DNA of 64,000 nucleotides. It comes from JBFMHP01 sp040752855. Its GTDB lineage: Bacteria; Pseudomonadota; Gammaproteobacteria; RBG-16-57-12. How positions within the stretch are numbered: the first letter of the stretch is position 1; the number at the start of each line of letters is the position of its first letter. The DNA lies in assembly GCA_040752855.1 (NCBI GenBank), contig JBFMHP010000001.1, positions 62,001 to 126,000 on the forward strand, given 5' to 3'. The position numbers and the translations under genes were made by a program. The notes beneath the pieces were generated by a model. The model did not search any database and had not been told where the DNA came from. It worked only from the letters and a program-made list of their open reading frames with translations. Shown here piece by piece: positions 1-8,355 of the stretch.

Positions 1-90
1 TGGTTTGATGCGCTGTATTTCAAACGTGGCGAAGGCCTCACCAATCGGGTATGGATACGCGCGGTGCCACGCAGCGCGTTGGCGCAATAA
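1..90 (+). CDS. C-terminal end of a gene cut by the window edge
   Basis: An open frame runs from the first base to a TAA at 88-90 and codes for 29 residues ending VWIRAVPRSALAQ. It lies six bases before the DUF2238 gene on the same strand, so the two may be cotranscribed. Too little is left to assign a family. No internal stop is present and the codon use resembles the next gene, which is the only support for calling it coding. Confidence 0.4.
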   Translation, partial: WFDALYFKRGEGLTNRVWIRAVPRSALAQ

Positions 91-96
91 CCCTTC

Positions 97-729
97 ATGG
101 AAACGTCTTCTTCTCGCGAACCACTCTTTCTGCTGTTATTCACGGCACTGGCGCTCAGCGTTTCCGCCGCACATCCGGCCGACACGCTGACCTGGGCTCT
201 GGAAACCTTTCCGGTGATGATCGGCGCGCCGATTCTGATTGCCACCTATCGGCGCTTTCCATTGACCCCGCTGGTGTATCGGCTGCTCACGCTGCACGCG
301 CTGATTCTCATCGTCGGCGGTCACTACACTTACGCACAGGTTCCGCTCGGATTCTGGCTGCAGGAGGTGTTCGACTTCAGTCGCAATCATTACGATCGCA
401 TCGGTCATTTTGCGCAGGGATTCGTCCCGGCCATGCTGGCGCGCGAGATCCTGTTGCGCCGCTCACCGCTCAAACCAGGAAAATGGCTGTTCTTCATCGT
501 CACCTGTATTTGCCTGGCGATCAGCGCGTTTTACGAGTTCATCGAATGGTGGACCGCGCTGCTCGAAGGTTCGGCCGCCGATGCTTTCCTCGGTACGCAG
601 GGCGATGTGTGGGACACTCAGTGGGACATGTTTCTGGCCTTCGTCGGCGCGATGAGCAGCCAGTTGATGTTCGCCGGCGCGCATGACCGTGCCATGGCGA
701 AACAGGTCTTCTTGAAAAGATCTGATTAA
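97..729 (+). CDS. yjdF: DUF2238 inner membrane protein, YjdF-like
   Basis: A 210-residue polytopic membrane protein with about six hydrophobic segments. The central part, with YDRIGHFAQGFVPAMLAREIL around residues 99-120 and the acidic FYEFIEWW block near 145-152, followed by GDVWDTQWDM near 169-178, is characteristic of the DUF2238/YjdF family of E. coli. The family is widespread in proteobacteria and has no established function. Length matches the family. The start follows the previous stop by six bases and has no strong ribosome-binding site, suggesting translational coupling. Confidence 0.85.
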   Translation: METSSSREPLFLLLFTALALSVSAAHPADTLTWALETFPVMIGAPILIATYRRFPLTPLVYRLLTLHALILIVGGHYTYAQVPLGFWLQEVFDFSRNHYDRIGHFAQGFVPAMLAREILLRRSPLKPGKWLFFIVTCICLAISAFYEFIEWWTALLEGSAADAFLGTQGDVWDTQWDMFLAFVGAMSSQLMFAGAHDRAMAKQVFLKRSD

Positions 730-873
730 TCGCTTTCTGAAAAACTTTTTCGTTACTTCTCCCTTCGCGACAACTCCGTGGAGTTGTTAGATCTCATGCT
801 CTGTTGCGCCAGCTCCTGCTTGCTCATGGAAGAGTGGGGGCGGGAGCCGGACATGCACCCACGGAATGATCGC

Positions 874-1293
874 TCAAGGAACCATGCACGCTGCAGACAG
901 AATTCCCGCGGCCAGCGATGCGAGCCCTAAAATGCTCCCGTGTGCCAGGTCGCCGCGCTCGATGCCGGTGACGAGTTCCGGGATCACCCAGCGAACCAGG
1001 AAAAACGCGGCAAGTTGCACGATCAATGCTACGCCACCCCAAATTGCAAGATCGACCAGGCTCACACTATGAATGATGACGCCCGCGAGGGAAATGACAA
1101 AACCAAGCATGGCGCCGCCAAGACTCAGCGCCGCCGAAAGATTGCCGCTGCGGATGAGATGAACTTCGCGATAAGGGGTCAGCCGGATATAAATGGCCAC
1201 AAACAACCAAGTCACCAGGAAACTCGCGATAAGATACGCGAAGTAACTGGGAATCAATGACAGTGAATCAAGAAATGCGGCTTGCATGGTCAC
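874..1293 (-). CDS. yjfL: DUF350 membrane protein, YjfL-like
   Basis: A 139-residue integral membrane protein with four predicted transmembrane helices (about residues 13-35, 48-70, 78-100 and 115-137) and the SGNLSAALSLGGAMLGF block typical of DUF350 (YjfL). Its start overlaps the end of the glutathionylspermidine-synthase-like gene by four bases, so the two are translationally coupled. In E. coli the yjfL-yjfM-yjfC genes are also neighbours; the same trio is preserved here. Function unknown; comparative work has placed DUF350 with ATP-grasp peptide ligases in a membrane-associated modification system, which is inference for this organism. Confidence 0.85.
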   Translation of the reverse strand: MTMQAAFLDSLSLIPSYFAYLIASFLVTWLFVAIYIRLTPYREVHLIRSGNLSAALSLGGAMLGFVISLAGVIIHSVSLVDLAIWGGVALIVQLAAFFLVRWVIPELVTGIERGDLAHGSILGLASLAAGILSAACMVP

Positions 1294-2429
1294 TCCAGTG
1301 GCATAAAGTAATGTGGAATAAATCGACTCGTATTTTGCGTAACGGGGGTTTTATCTTCGCGTATGCCGATGCCTGCCGGCTCATCACCGATCACCCATGC
1401 TCCGATGACTGGATAAAACTGAGCGTCAAACACAGGCAGCGGCGCGTAGCCTTGATAGATCCAGCCTTCCGCGCCATATTCTCCCTTGCTGACAAACTCG
1501 GCACCGGGAACGGTGATCTCGATATTGGCGCCCTCGCGTGAATAAATCGGTTTTTTGACGTAGCCAGCAGTGAATTTTTCCGGCGTGAAATAGGCGGGAA
1601 GTAGATTGGGATGCTGGGGGTAGAGCTCCCACAATATGGGCAACAGACCTTTATTGCTAAGCAGCATCTTCCAACTGGGCTCGATCACCGCCATGGAACC
1701 GGTCAACATCTGCGGCGCGAATTCTTCGCGCACCATCCACTCCCACGGATACAATTTGAATAATCGTTTGATGGGCCGGTTTTCCTGATCCACGAAGATG
1801 CGTTTTTCCTCCCACCAGCCGATCTTGTCGATTTCGATAAAGGCCGTCGACCAGCCGGCTTGAACCGCGGTATCGCGCAAGTATTCGACCGTGGTGATAT
1901 CCTCGTCGCTCGTTCCCACCGTCGCAAAGTACAGCGTTTCAGTGGCGGATGAACTACCAACACGCTTCCATTGTGCGATTAGTTTTTCATGGATCGAATT
2001 GAACTGATCCGCGCCGAGTTTGACATCCTGCAGCCAGAACCACTGCGCCACGCTCGCCTCAAGCAAGGCGGTCGGCGTGTCCGCATTGTATTCGAGCAAC
2101 TTAGGCGGATGGATGCCGTTGTAACTGAAATCGAATCGGCCATAGACTGACGGCTCCCGCGCCCGCCACGATTCGCGCACACGCGCCCACCACGCCTCGG
2201 GAATGGCAAGCTGCTCAAAGCGATTGTGTGTTATGACATGCTCGACCGCGCACAGACACATCTCATGGAGTTCGGCGGTGACTGATTCCAGCAGATCGAT
2301 CTCATCCGCGTCAAATTGATAACAGACGGATTCATCCCAATAAACGCCGCCGACGCTGTGAAAAACAAATCCAATTTCTTCCATTCGCCGCGCCCATGAT
2401 GCACGCGGCTCGATTCTTTCGCGACGCAT
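1290..2429 (-). CDS. yjfC: ATP-grasp ligase of the glutathionylspermidine synthase family, YjfC/YgiC-like
   Basis: A 379-residue protein matching the C-terminal synthetase part of glutathionylspermidine synthase, as in E. coli YjfC and YgiC. Diagnostic pieces are YGRFDFSYNG (residues about 96-105) followed by LLEYNADTPTALLEA, which supplies Mg-ATP ligands, then the lysine-containing LLSNKGLLPILWELYP block and the C-terminal GAWVIGDEPAGIGIRE motif. Enzymes of this fold form amide bonds between a carboxylate and an amine; YjfC/YgiC themselves lack a proven substrate. It is second in a tight operon (yjfM, yjfC, yjfL): one base separates it from the upstream gene and four bases overlap the downstream one. 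No amidase domain is fused, unlike bifunctional Gsp. Confidence 0.9.
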   Translation of the reverse strand: MRRERIEPRASWARRMEEIGFVFHSVGGVYWDESVCYQFDADEIDLLESVTAELHEMCLCAVEHVITHNRFEQLAIPEAWWARVRESWRAREPSVYGRFDFSYNGIHPPKLLEYNADTPTALLEASVAQWFWLQDVKLGADQFNSIHEKLIAQWKRVGSSSATETLYFATVGTSDEDITTVEYLRDTAVQAGWSTAFIEIDKIGWWEEKRIFVDQENRPIKRLFKLYPWEWMVREEFAPQMLTGSMAVIEPSWKMLLSNKGLLPILWELYPQHPNLLPAYFTPEKFTAGYVKKPIYSREGANIEITVPGAEFVSKGEYGAEGWIYQGYAPLPVFDAQFYPVIGAWVIGDEPAGIGIREDKTPVTQNTSRFIPHYFMPLE

Positions 2430-2430
2430 C

Positions 2431-2763
2431 CTAGCTGCCCCCTGCTACACGACCGCCGGTGCCGCCAAAACCGCCGCGCCGCACGCCTGTCGAATGCTCG
2501 CCCGGATTTTTCTTATCACCGTCGCCGTACCCGCCGCCACTACTGCTACCACGGCCACTGCTGTTGTCGGAGATGCATGGACTGTAATAATAGCCTTCAT
2601 ATAGCTGGCAACTGTTTACCGGCCAATCTTGGATGCAATCGTCCAGCGTACGATATTGGTATCGGTCACAGTCATCGGAATCGTCGCTCATGGAAGCAAA
2701 AAGCGCAACCGCCGAGACACCCAAGATTGCCAGCGTGATTTCTTTACTGCGTTTTTGTGACAT
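2431..2763 (-). CDS. yjfM: DUF1190-like small secreted protein, YjfM/YgiB-like
   Basis: A 110-residue protein with a short N-terminal hydrophobic segment (residues about 10-24) acting as signal peptide or anchor, a cysteine-containing core (YQYRTLDDCIQDWPVNSCQLYEG) and a low-complexity Gly/Ser tail. The core resembles the cysteine-spaced YATREDCVAEFG-type motif of YgiB/YjfM proteins, and the position immediately upstream of the YjfC-like ligase fits, because ygiB-ygiC and yjfM-yjfC pairs are conserved. Sequence similarity beyond the core is low. The Gly-rich tail and small size make it a plausible substrate or membrane partner of the ligase, which is inference only. Confidence 0.6.
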   Translation of the reverse strand: MSQKRSKEITLAILGVSAVALFASMSDDSDDCDRYQYRTLDDCIQDWPVNSCQLYEGYYYSPCISDNSSGRGSSSGGGYGDGDKKNPGEHSTGVRRGGFGGTGGRVAGGS

Positions 2764-2889
2764 GCCTGTCCCTAACGTTACAACTCAAGCGCTGTTTTTT
2801 GATAATCCCAACCTAACATCAAGATGTGCCGTTGCCATTTGGCGCTCAGCGCTTGCGCCACCTACCACATCCTGTTTGTCGTATGACGT

Positions 2890-3282
2890 TCACTTATTGG
2901 GACATATCTCTTCTGTCTGAATGGAAGAACCGATCGCCGCAACACCTTTAGTCTTGTTCAGCACGGTTGTGAGCGCTCGACCATCCCTCGCAAAGCGCAT
3001 GCTGACCGACAAGTTGACCTCAACCACATCCGCATCACCCCTGCTTGCCGAGACATCGCGCGATAAAATTTCAAATTGCCGCAAATCCAGCTCTTTTGCG
3101 ACTTTAATCAACTCGCCGACATGTTGTTCGACCAGGCGATTGATGTCATCGCCGATTTTTGCCGTGTCCTGATAAGTAACAAACAGGGACTCGAGTTCCT
3201 GTTGCCGACAGGTGCCTTCTGCGTGCGACGCTGAGGCCGCGAAGGTCAAGATGACTGCGGTGAGTAGTGTTTTCAGTTCCAT
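2890..3282 (-). CDS. small secreted protein of unknown function
   Basis: A 130-residue protein with a clear signal peptide (MELKTLLTAVILTFAASASHA, cleavage after residue 21) and a mature part with two cysteines, one near each end (QTEEICPNK at the C terminus), that could form a disulphide. The central part (residues 40-90) is predicted helical. It is probably periplasmic. No family was recognised. It is transcribed in the same direction as the yjfM-yjfC-yjfL genes, 126 bases upstream of them, so it may belong to the same unit or have its own promoter. Confidence 0.65.
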   Translation of the reverse strand: MELKTLLTAVILTFAASASHAEGTCRQQELESLFVTYQDTAKIGDDINRLVEQHVGELIKVAKELDLRQFEILSRDVSASRGDADVVEVNLSVSMRFARDGRALTTVLNKTKGVAAIGSSIQTEEICPNK

Positions 3283-3397
3283 AGTGTTTTTCCGTTTGAG
3301 TTTCCGTTATTCAAGGAATTGAGATGGTACACGATCGATTGCGACTTTTGCAGGTTTCTGAATAACCACCCCGATTCAGCGTGCACACCGGTTGCGC

Positions 3398-3634
3398 TTA
3401 TTCTTCCCTTTGTGTTTGCGGCGCCAACTCCCGCCGGCTCATGATGGTGCAAGTCTCATGCAATTCGCTGTAGACGATGAACGCCTCGCCGCGCGCAAGT
3501 TGCGCGATGACTTGCTCGACCTTGCGTTCGAGCGGGATCTCGGATTCTCCGTAGTCCGTACCGTCACGGGTGACGAATTCCTCAACTAGGGCACGCAGGG
3601 TGTCGGGATTGAGCGCGGTGTGGGGGATGATCAT
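3398..3634 (-). CDS. yheU: UPF0270 family protein, YheU-like
   Basis: A 78-residue protein that matches E. coli YheU along its length: the opening IIPHTALNPDTLRALVEEFV, the strongly conserved REGTDYGE-type block (here RDGTDYGESEIPLERKVEQV) and the VYSELHETCTIM ending. YheU proteins are small cytosolic proteins of unknown role found almost only in gammaproteobacteria, so the gene also supports the taxonomic reading. It follows the XRE regulator gene by six bases, an arrangement suggesting joint transcription. Confidence 0.9.
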   Translation of the reverse strand: MIIPHTALNPDTLRALVEEFVTRDGTDYGESEIPLERKVEQVIAQLARGEAFIVYSELHETCTIMSRRELAPQTQREE

Positions 3635-3640
3635 CGTCGC

Positions 3641-4045
3641 TTACTTGCGTCCTGGTGCCGGGATGATCGCCCGCAGGGTGATCAGCAGTTGCACATAGCC
3701 GTGGCGGTTGATGCCCGCAGGCAAGGGCAGGGCGCGCAGCAATTGCCACTCGTGCTCCTGGATCTTCAGCGCGCGCGCAAGACTGTCATCGGCCATCAGC
3801 TCGCGCAGGCCGGGGGCGAGGTAATATTCGGGCGGGGTTTCGCGAATCTCATCGCCGATCAGATGCGAGACGGAGACCCCCAGCACGCGCGCCAGGGCCT
3901 GGAGTTTTTCGGTCGAGGCGCCCTTGCCGTCGTTTTCCAGGCGCGAGATGTGTCCCTGGTCCATCCCAGCCTGCTCGGCGAGCTCACGTTGCGTAAGCCC
4001 GAGCGCCTTGCGGCAGGCCTTGAGTCGTTCTGCGAGGATATCCAT
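3641..4045 (-). CDS. XRE-family transcriptional regulator
   Basis: A 134-residue regulator with an N-terminal Cro/C1-type helix-turn-helix (residues 7-62: LKACRKALGLTQRELAEQAG, then the recognition helix MDQGHISRLENDGKG and ALARVLGVSVSHLIGDE). The C-terminal 60 residues have no recognised domain and may dimerise or bind a ligand. It precedes yheU and faces the DUF6166 gene across a 119-base spacer that contains several copies of an ATATGTC/GTCCATAT-like word, a possible binding site for this protein. Its target genes cannot be read from the sequence. Confidence 0.85.
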   Translation of the reverse strand: MDILAERLKACRKALGLTQRELAEQAGMDQGHISRLENDGKGASTEKLQALARVLGVSVSHLIGDEIRETPPEYYLAPGLRELMADDSLARALKIQEHEWQLLRALPLPAGINRHGYVQLLITLRAIIPAPGRK

Positions 4046-4164
4046 GCGGCTATCTTAGCTGTGCGCGCGCGGCCTGAAAATATGTCTTCACGTCATCATT
4101 GACTTTTTGATGTCCATATTGCATCGTTATATGTCTGATTAGCATTGTGTCGCAGGAGGATGAC

Positions 4165-4479
4165 ATGAGCCTTTACCAAGGCGACCGCCGCCCGGATGGC
4201 AATCGTGTGATGGCGAATGGCGCGCCGCTGAAGCCGCGGCCCGATCTGCTCGGCGGGGCATTTCAGGGCTATGACTGGGGCCGGGACTGCCTCGGCGCGC
4301 GGCACGTGGCGATCGCTATCCTGGCCGACCGCTGCGGCGATGATGCGGCGCGCCAGCACCATCTCGCCTTCCTGGAAATGGTGGTCCAGCATTTTTCCGA
4401 CCACTGGAGTTTGAGCGGGGCGCAAGTCGACGCCATCCTCAGCTACATCAAGGCGCTGGAGGCGCAAAAGCAGCGCTAG
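4165..4479 (+). CDS. DUF6166-like small protein
   Basis: A 104-residue protein that begins MSLYQGDRRPDG and contains GGAFQGYDWGRDCLGARHVAIAIL, which resembles the DUF6166 family (a Y-x-G-x-R opening, a F-x-WG block and an ALAILAD helix, ending with a WxLSGAQVDAIL helix). The family has no established function and is common on accessory DNA. The ATG at 4165 is chosen because AGGAGGATGAC lies directly upstream; a GTG at 4147 is also in frame. It is divergent from the XRE regulator and just upstream of the hipBA control region. Confidence 0.65.
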   Translation: MSLYQGDRRPDGNRVMANGAPLKPRPDLLGGAFQGYDWGRDCLGARHVAIAILADRCGDDAARQHHLAFLEMVVQHFSDHWSLSGAQVDAILSYIKALEAQKQR

Positions 4480-4500
4480 GTGTCGATTGTCAGCGGCTTT

Positions 4501-4524
4501 TAATAGCCATATATATGACTATTA
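4501..4524. promoter_or_regulatory. HipB-type operator O1, TAATAG-N12-CTATTA palindrome
   Basis: A 24-base near-perfect palindrome of the form TAATAG-N12-CTATTA with a CATATATATG centre; only one base pair breaks symmetry. A second element with the same half-sites and spacing lies at 4591-4614. Both sit upstream of hipB. HipB-family repressors bind such paired palindromes to autoregulate their operon, so these are the likely operators; the exact contacts are inferred. Confidence 0.6.
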
Positions 4525-4590
4525 AGTCCATTATTTGCCATTAAAGGCTTTATTATCGGCTTTTATTTGTCTTCCTTGTCGTTTCTTTCA

Positions 4591-4614
4591 TAATAGACTA
4601 ATTTATATCTATTA
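4591..4614. promoter_or_regulatory. HipB-type operator O2, TAATAG-N12-CTATTA
   Basis: Second copy of the TAATAG-N12-CTATTA element, 90 bases after the first. Its left half belongs also to a 15-base perfect inverted repeat: 4588-4602 and 4645-4659. The right arm of that repeat overlaps the hipB start codon (ATG 4656-4658), so a bound dimer or the RNA hairpin could block both transcription and translation initiation. Confidence 0.6.
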
Positions 4615-4655
4615 ACCCCGTATGAACAGGTATCACAGCCTTTTATTAGTCTATT

Positions 4656-4991
4656 ATGAGAATGCTTTCCCTGTCGGACAAGGCCATCGCGGAGCTGCTC
4701 GGCGAGCGGATCAAGGCCCTGCGCCTGCGCCGCAATATCACCCAGGAAGCCCTGGCGCAGGCCACGGCCTTGTCGCTCAACACCATCAAGGCGCTGGAAT
4801 CGGGCAAGGGCAAGCTCGCCACGGTGATTGCCGTCTTGCGTGAGCTGGATGCGCTGGACCAGTTGGACAACTTCATCCCGCCGCCCACCATCAGCCCGCT
4901 GCAGCTGGCCAAGAGGCAGGGCAAGCAGCGCGCGCGGGCCAGCGGTTCGCGCGCGCTGCCCGCCTCGGATGAGGATGAAGCGCCGTGGTAA
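4656..4991 (+). CDS. hipB: HipB-like XRE antitoxin
   Basis: A 111-residue protein with an N-terminal Cro/C1 helix-turn-helix (residues 15-72; LGERIKALRLRRNITQEALA followed by LSLNTIKALESGKGK and a Leu-rich dimer helix). The C-terminal 35 residues are basic and unstructured (KRQGKQRARASGSRALPAS). It ends by overlapping the first codons of the hipA toxin gene, the standard hipBA arrangement, and is preceded by paired palindromic operators. Its expected role is to neutralise HipA and repress the operon. The gene starts inside the right arm of a 15-base inverted repeat, so autoregulation at the start codon is plausible. Confidence 0.88.
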   Translation: MRMLSLSDKAIAELLGERIKALRLRRNITQEALAQATALSLNTIKALESGKGKLATVIAVLRELDALDQLDNFIPPPTISPLQLAKRQGKQRARASGSRALPASDEDEAPW

Positions 4992-6313
4992 AGAAGGTCG
5001 ATACCGCGCTCGTTTCACTGTGGGGGCACGTCGTCGGGGCGGTGTCGTGGCTGGAGGAGCGCGGCTACGCCGTGTTCGAATACGACAAGGCCTTCTTACA
5101 GAAGGGGCTGGATCTCGCGCCGCTGCACATGAGCCTGGAGCAGGCCCGTCAGGGCGATGGCATCTTCGCCTTTCCGGCGCTCAACAAAATTACCTTCCAC
5201 GGACTGCCCGGGCTGCTCGCCGATGCCCTGCCGGATAAATTCGGCAACAGCATCATCGACGCCTGGCTCGCGCGCCAGGGACGGGATGCGGCGGACTTCA
5301 GCCCCGTGGAGCGGCTCTGCTACACCGGCAAGCGCGCCATGGGCGCCCTGGAATTCGCCCCCGCGACGCTGGACCGCTACGACAGCGCCGTGCCGGTCGA
5401 GATCAGCGAACTGGTCGGGCTGGCGCAGCACGTGATGCGCGAGCGCAAGGGCCTGGCCACCCACTTGGGCGCTTCCGAGCCGGCCAACGCCGAGGCGATC
5501 CTCGACATCCTGCGCGTGGGCACCTCGGCCGGCGGGGCGCGGCCCAAGGCGGTGATTGCGCTCGATGCAGAGGGCCACGTCCTCTCCGGTCAGACCGAGG
5601 CGCCGCCCGGCTACGACTACTGGATACTGAAATTCGACGGCGTCACCGATCTGGAGCTGGGTGAGCCGCGCGGCTATGGGCGCATCGAATACGCCTATCA
5701 TCGCATGGCCCAGGCCGCCGGCATCGAGATGAGCGAGTGCCGCCTGCTGGAGGAAAACGGCCGCGCGCATTTCATGACCAAACGGTTCGATCGCGTCGCC
5801 GGCCGCAAGCTCCACCTGCAATCGCTGTGCGGCATCGCTCACTACGACTTCAATCAGGCCGGCGCCTACGGTTACGAGCAGGTCTTCACCGTGATGCGCC
5901 GCCTGCGCTTAAGCAAGGCCGAGGCGATCCAGCAATACCGGCGCATGCTGTTCAACGTCATCGCGCGCAATCAGGATGATCACACCAAGAACGTCGCCTT
6001 CCTGATGGGTCCGGACGGCCGGTGGCGCCTGTCGCCCGCCTTCGATGTGATCTACTCGCACAACCCCCATGGCAAGTGGACCAACCAGCATCAGATGAGC
6101 CTCAACGGCAAACGCGATCACTTCACCCTGGACGATCTCATCACGGTGGGCGAATCCATCAGTATCCCCAAACCGCAGGCCCTCATCGATGAAGTGATGA
6201 ACGCCGTCGCACACTGGCCGGAGTTTGCCGCGCAGGCGGGTGTTGATAAAGCGCATATCGAGGAGATCGCACGCCATCACCGGCTGGGGATTAAAAAGGC
6301 CGCCGCGCATTGA
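4985..6313 (+). CDS. hipA: HipA-like serine/threonine kinase toxin
   Basis: A 442-residue HipA protein, close to the 440 residues of E. coli HipA. The N-terminal couple-hipA region carries LPDKFGNSIIDAWLARQGRD (about residues 83-102); the kinase core has a TSAGGARPK nucleotide loop near 179-187, a catalytic loop RNQDDHTKN near 326-334 (the NxDDHxKN signature) and the metal-binding Asp in LSPAFDVIYS near 351. All catalytic elements are intact, so the toxin should be active. HipA kinases phosphorylate aminoacyl-tRNA synthetases such as GltX and induce dormancy; the target here is unknown. The GTG start at 4985 overlaps the hipB stop by seven bases. Confidence 0.92.
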   Translation: MVKKVDTALVSLWGHVVGAVSWLEERGYAVFEYDKAFLQKGLDLAPLHMSLEQARQGDGIFAFPALNKITFHGLPGLLADALPDKFGNSIIDAWLARQGRDAADFSPVERLCYTGKRAMGALEFAPATLDRYDSAVPVEISELVGLAQHVMRERKGLATHLGASEPANAEAILDILRVGTSAGGARPKAVIALDAEGHVLSGQTEAPPGYDYWILKFDGVTDLELGEPRGYGRIEYAYHRMAQAAGIEMSECRLLEENGRAHFMTKRFDRVAGRKLHLQSLCGIAHYDFNQAGAYGYEQVFTVMRRLRLSKAEAIQQYRRMLFNVIARNQDDHTKNVAFLMGPDGRWRLSPAFDVIYSHNPHGKWTNQHQMSLNGKRDHFTLDDLITVGESISIPKPQALIDEVMNAVAHWPEFAAQAGVDKAHIEEIARHHRLGIKKAAAH

Positions 6314-6471
6314 TAGCGCCTGCTCGCTACAGTGCATTGCGGGGCAAAAAATTTGTGAGTACTTCACAAAAACTTCTGCGATCTGCGCTCAATACGCTCG
6401 TCTTCAATGAAACTTTCCATGTGCTATAGTTAGCTGCCTCCGACGCGGAGTCTACACAGCGGAAGTTGGAC

Positions 6472-8355
6472 ATGCCCCGAAATACATCTCGCGACAATAC
6501 CGATGAAATCCTGCGGCTCACCATGGAAGGCACCTCGGCCGTGGTGGGCGAGGCCTTCTTTCGGTCACTGGTGCGCCATCTGGCCGAGGCGCTGCAGGTG
6601 CGCTACGCCTTCATCTCGGAGTTCACCCAATTAAAATCTCGAGTGCGCATACTCGCCTTCTGGCCGGATGACAAGGCACCCGACGGTTTCGAATATGACC
6701 TCGAGCACACCCCCTGCGAGCAGGTGCTGGGCGGTGAGATGCGCTTTTACCCTAGCGGCGTGCAGCAGCTCTTTCCCGAAGAAGTAGGACTGGTCGAGCT
6801 GGGCGTGGAATCCTATCTCGCCATTCCCTTGACCAATGCCGCAGGCGAGGTCTTGGGACATCTCGCCATGATGAACGACCGCGCGATGGAGAACCATCCG
6901 CGCGACATGTCGGTGTTCAAGATCTTCGGCGCGCGCGCGGCCGCTGAATTGGAACGAAAGTGGACCGACGACGCCCTGCAGGCGAGTGAGCAGCGCCTCG
7001 CCGCCATCCTCGACTCGGCCATGGATGCCATCATCACCATGGACGAAACCCGGCGCATCACCCTGTTCAACAACGCCGCCGAGCGGGTATTCGGTTGTGC
7101 CGCCGCCTGGGCGCTGGGTCAGCCGTTCGATCGCTTCCTATCCAAACCTTTCCGCCGCATGCTCGATGAGTATTTCACCTCGCCCAAGGATCAGGTGTGG
7201 GCGCCGGAGGGACTCACCGCGCTGCGCGCCAACGGCGAGGAATTCCAGATCGAGGCAACGCTCTCGCCCGTGCAGGTGCGCGGGGAGAGGCTCTACACCG
7301 TGATCCTGCGCGACATCAATGATCGCCGCCGCGCCGAAGAGGAACTCAACCGCCTCAAGCTGGAAAGACACTATCTGCGCGAGCAGGCCTTTGGCCGCGA
7401 CGACTTCCAGAACATCCTGGGCCGGTGTCCAGCGATGCAGAAGGTGTTCGCTGACATCCGCGAGGTGGCGCCCACCAACGCCACCGTGTTGCTCAACGGG
7501 GAAACCGGCACGGGCAAGGAGTTGATCGCCCGCGCCATCCACGACTTGAGCCCGCGCCACGACAAGATCCTAGTCAAGATGAACTGCGCGGCCTTACCCA
7601 GCGAGCTGATTGAAAGCGAACTGCTCGGCCACGAAAAGGGCGCGTTTACCGGCGCGACCGCCCAGCGCAAAGGACGCTTCGAACTGGCCGACGGCGGCAC
7701 CTTGTTTCTCGATGAGGTGGGCGAACTCTCGCTCCCCGCCCAAGCCAAGTTGCTGCGTGTATTGGAGGAGCACGAATTCGAACGTGTCGGCGGCGCCCGC
7801 ACCATCCGCGTCGACGTGCGCGTGATCGCCGCGACCAATCGCAACCTGGAAGACATGGTGCGCGAAGGCAGCTTCCGCGCCGATCTCTACTACCGTCTGC
7901 ATATCTTTCCCGTGCGCGTGCCGCCGCTGCGCGAGCGCAAGGCGGATATCCCCCTCCTGACCGAGCACTTCCTCGCCGGATTCGGCCGGCAACTGGCCAA
8001 GCCGCTCGGTGAGATGTCGCGCCGCTCCATGGAGCGGTTGATGATGTACGACTGGCCGGGCAACGTGCGCGAACTGCGCAATGTGCTCGAACGCGCCGCC
8101 ATCCTCGCCAAGGGTCCGATCATCGACGTGGATGATCTGATCGTCGCAAATCACCTGCCCCAGCCGCACGAATTCACTGCCACGACACTCGCGGAGGTGG
8201 AGCGCGCGCATATCAAACAGGTGTTAGAGCGCGCGCACTGGGTCATCGAGGGTAACCAAGGCGCCGCGGTGATGTTAGGAATGAATCCCAGCACCTTGCG
8301 TTTTCGCATTCAAAAACTCGGCATCAAACGCCCGCAATCCGAACCCGCCGCTTGA
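6472..8355 (+). CDS. sigma54-dependent activator with GAF and PAS sensor domains
   Basis: A 627-residue enhancer-binding protein. Order: N-terminal GAF-type sensor (about residues 20-165), a PAS domain (about 180-300, with MDAIITMDETRRITLFNNAAERVFG), a sigma54-interaction AAA+ domain (about 310-550) with Walker A GETGTGKE near 343, the GAFTGA loop near 390 and Walker B LFLDEVGEL, and a Fis-type helix-turn-helix at the C terminus (MNPSTLRFRIQKLGIKRP). This layout is that of FhlA/NorR-like regulators. The GAFTGA loop is intact, so it should contact sigma54. No phosphoreceiver domain is present, so control is through ligand sensing. Its target genes are not evident nearby. The ATG at 6472 is preferred over an in-frame TTG at 6466. 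Confidence 0.92.
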   Translation: MPRNTSRDNTDEILRLTMEGTSAVVGEAFFRSLVRHLAEALQVRYAFISEFTQLKSRVRILAFWPDDKAPDGFEYDLEHTPCEQVLGGEMRFYPSGVQQLFPEEVGLVELGVESYLAIPLTNAAGEVLGHLAMMNDRAMENHPRDMSVFKIFGARAAAELERKWTDDALQASEQRLAAILDSAMDAIITMDETRRITLFNNAAERVFGCAAAWALGQPFDRFLSKPFRRMLDEYFTSPKDQVWAPEGLTALRANGEEFQIEATLSPVQVRGERLYTVILRDINDRRRAEEELNRLKLERHYLREQAFGRDDFQNILGRCPAMQKVFADIREVAPTNATVLLNGETGTGKELIARAIHDLSPRHDKILVKMNCAALPSELIESELLGHEKGAFTGATAQRKGRFELADGGTLFLDEVGELSLPAQAKLLRVLEEHEFERVGGARTIRVDVRVIAATNRNLEDMVREGSFRADLYYRLHIFPVRVPPLRERKADIPLLTEHFLAGFGRQLAKPLGEMSRRSMERLMMYDWPGNVRELRNVLERAAILAKGPIIDVDDLIVANHLPQPHEFTATTLAEVERAHIKQVLERAHWVIEGNQGAAVMLGMNPSTLRFRIQKLGIKRPQSEPAA

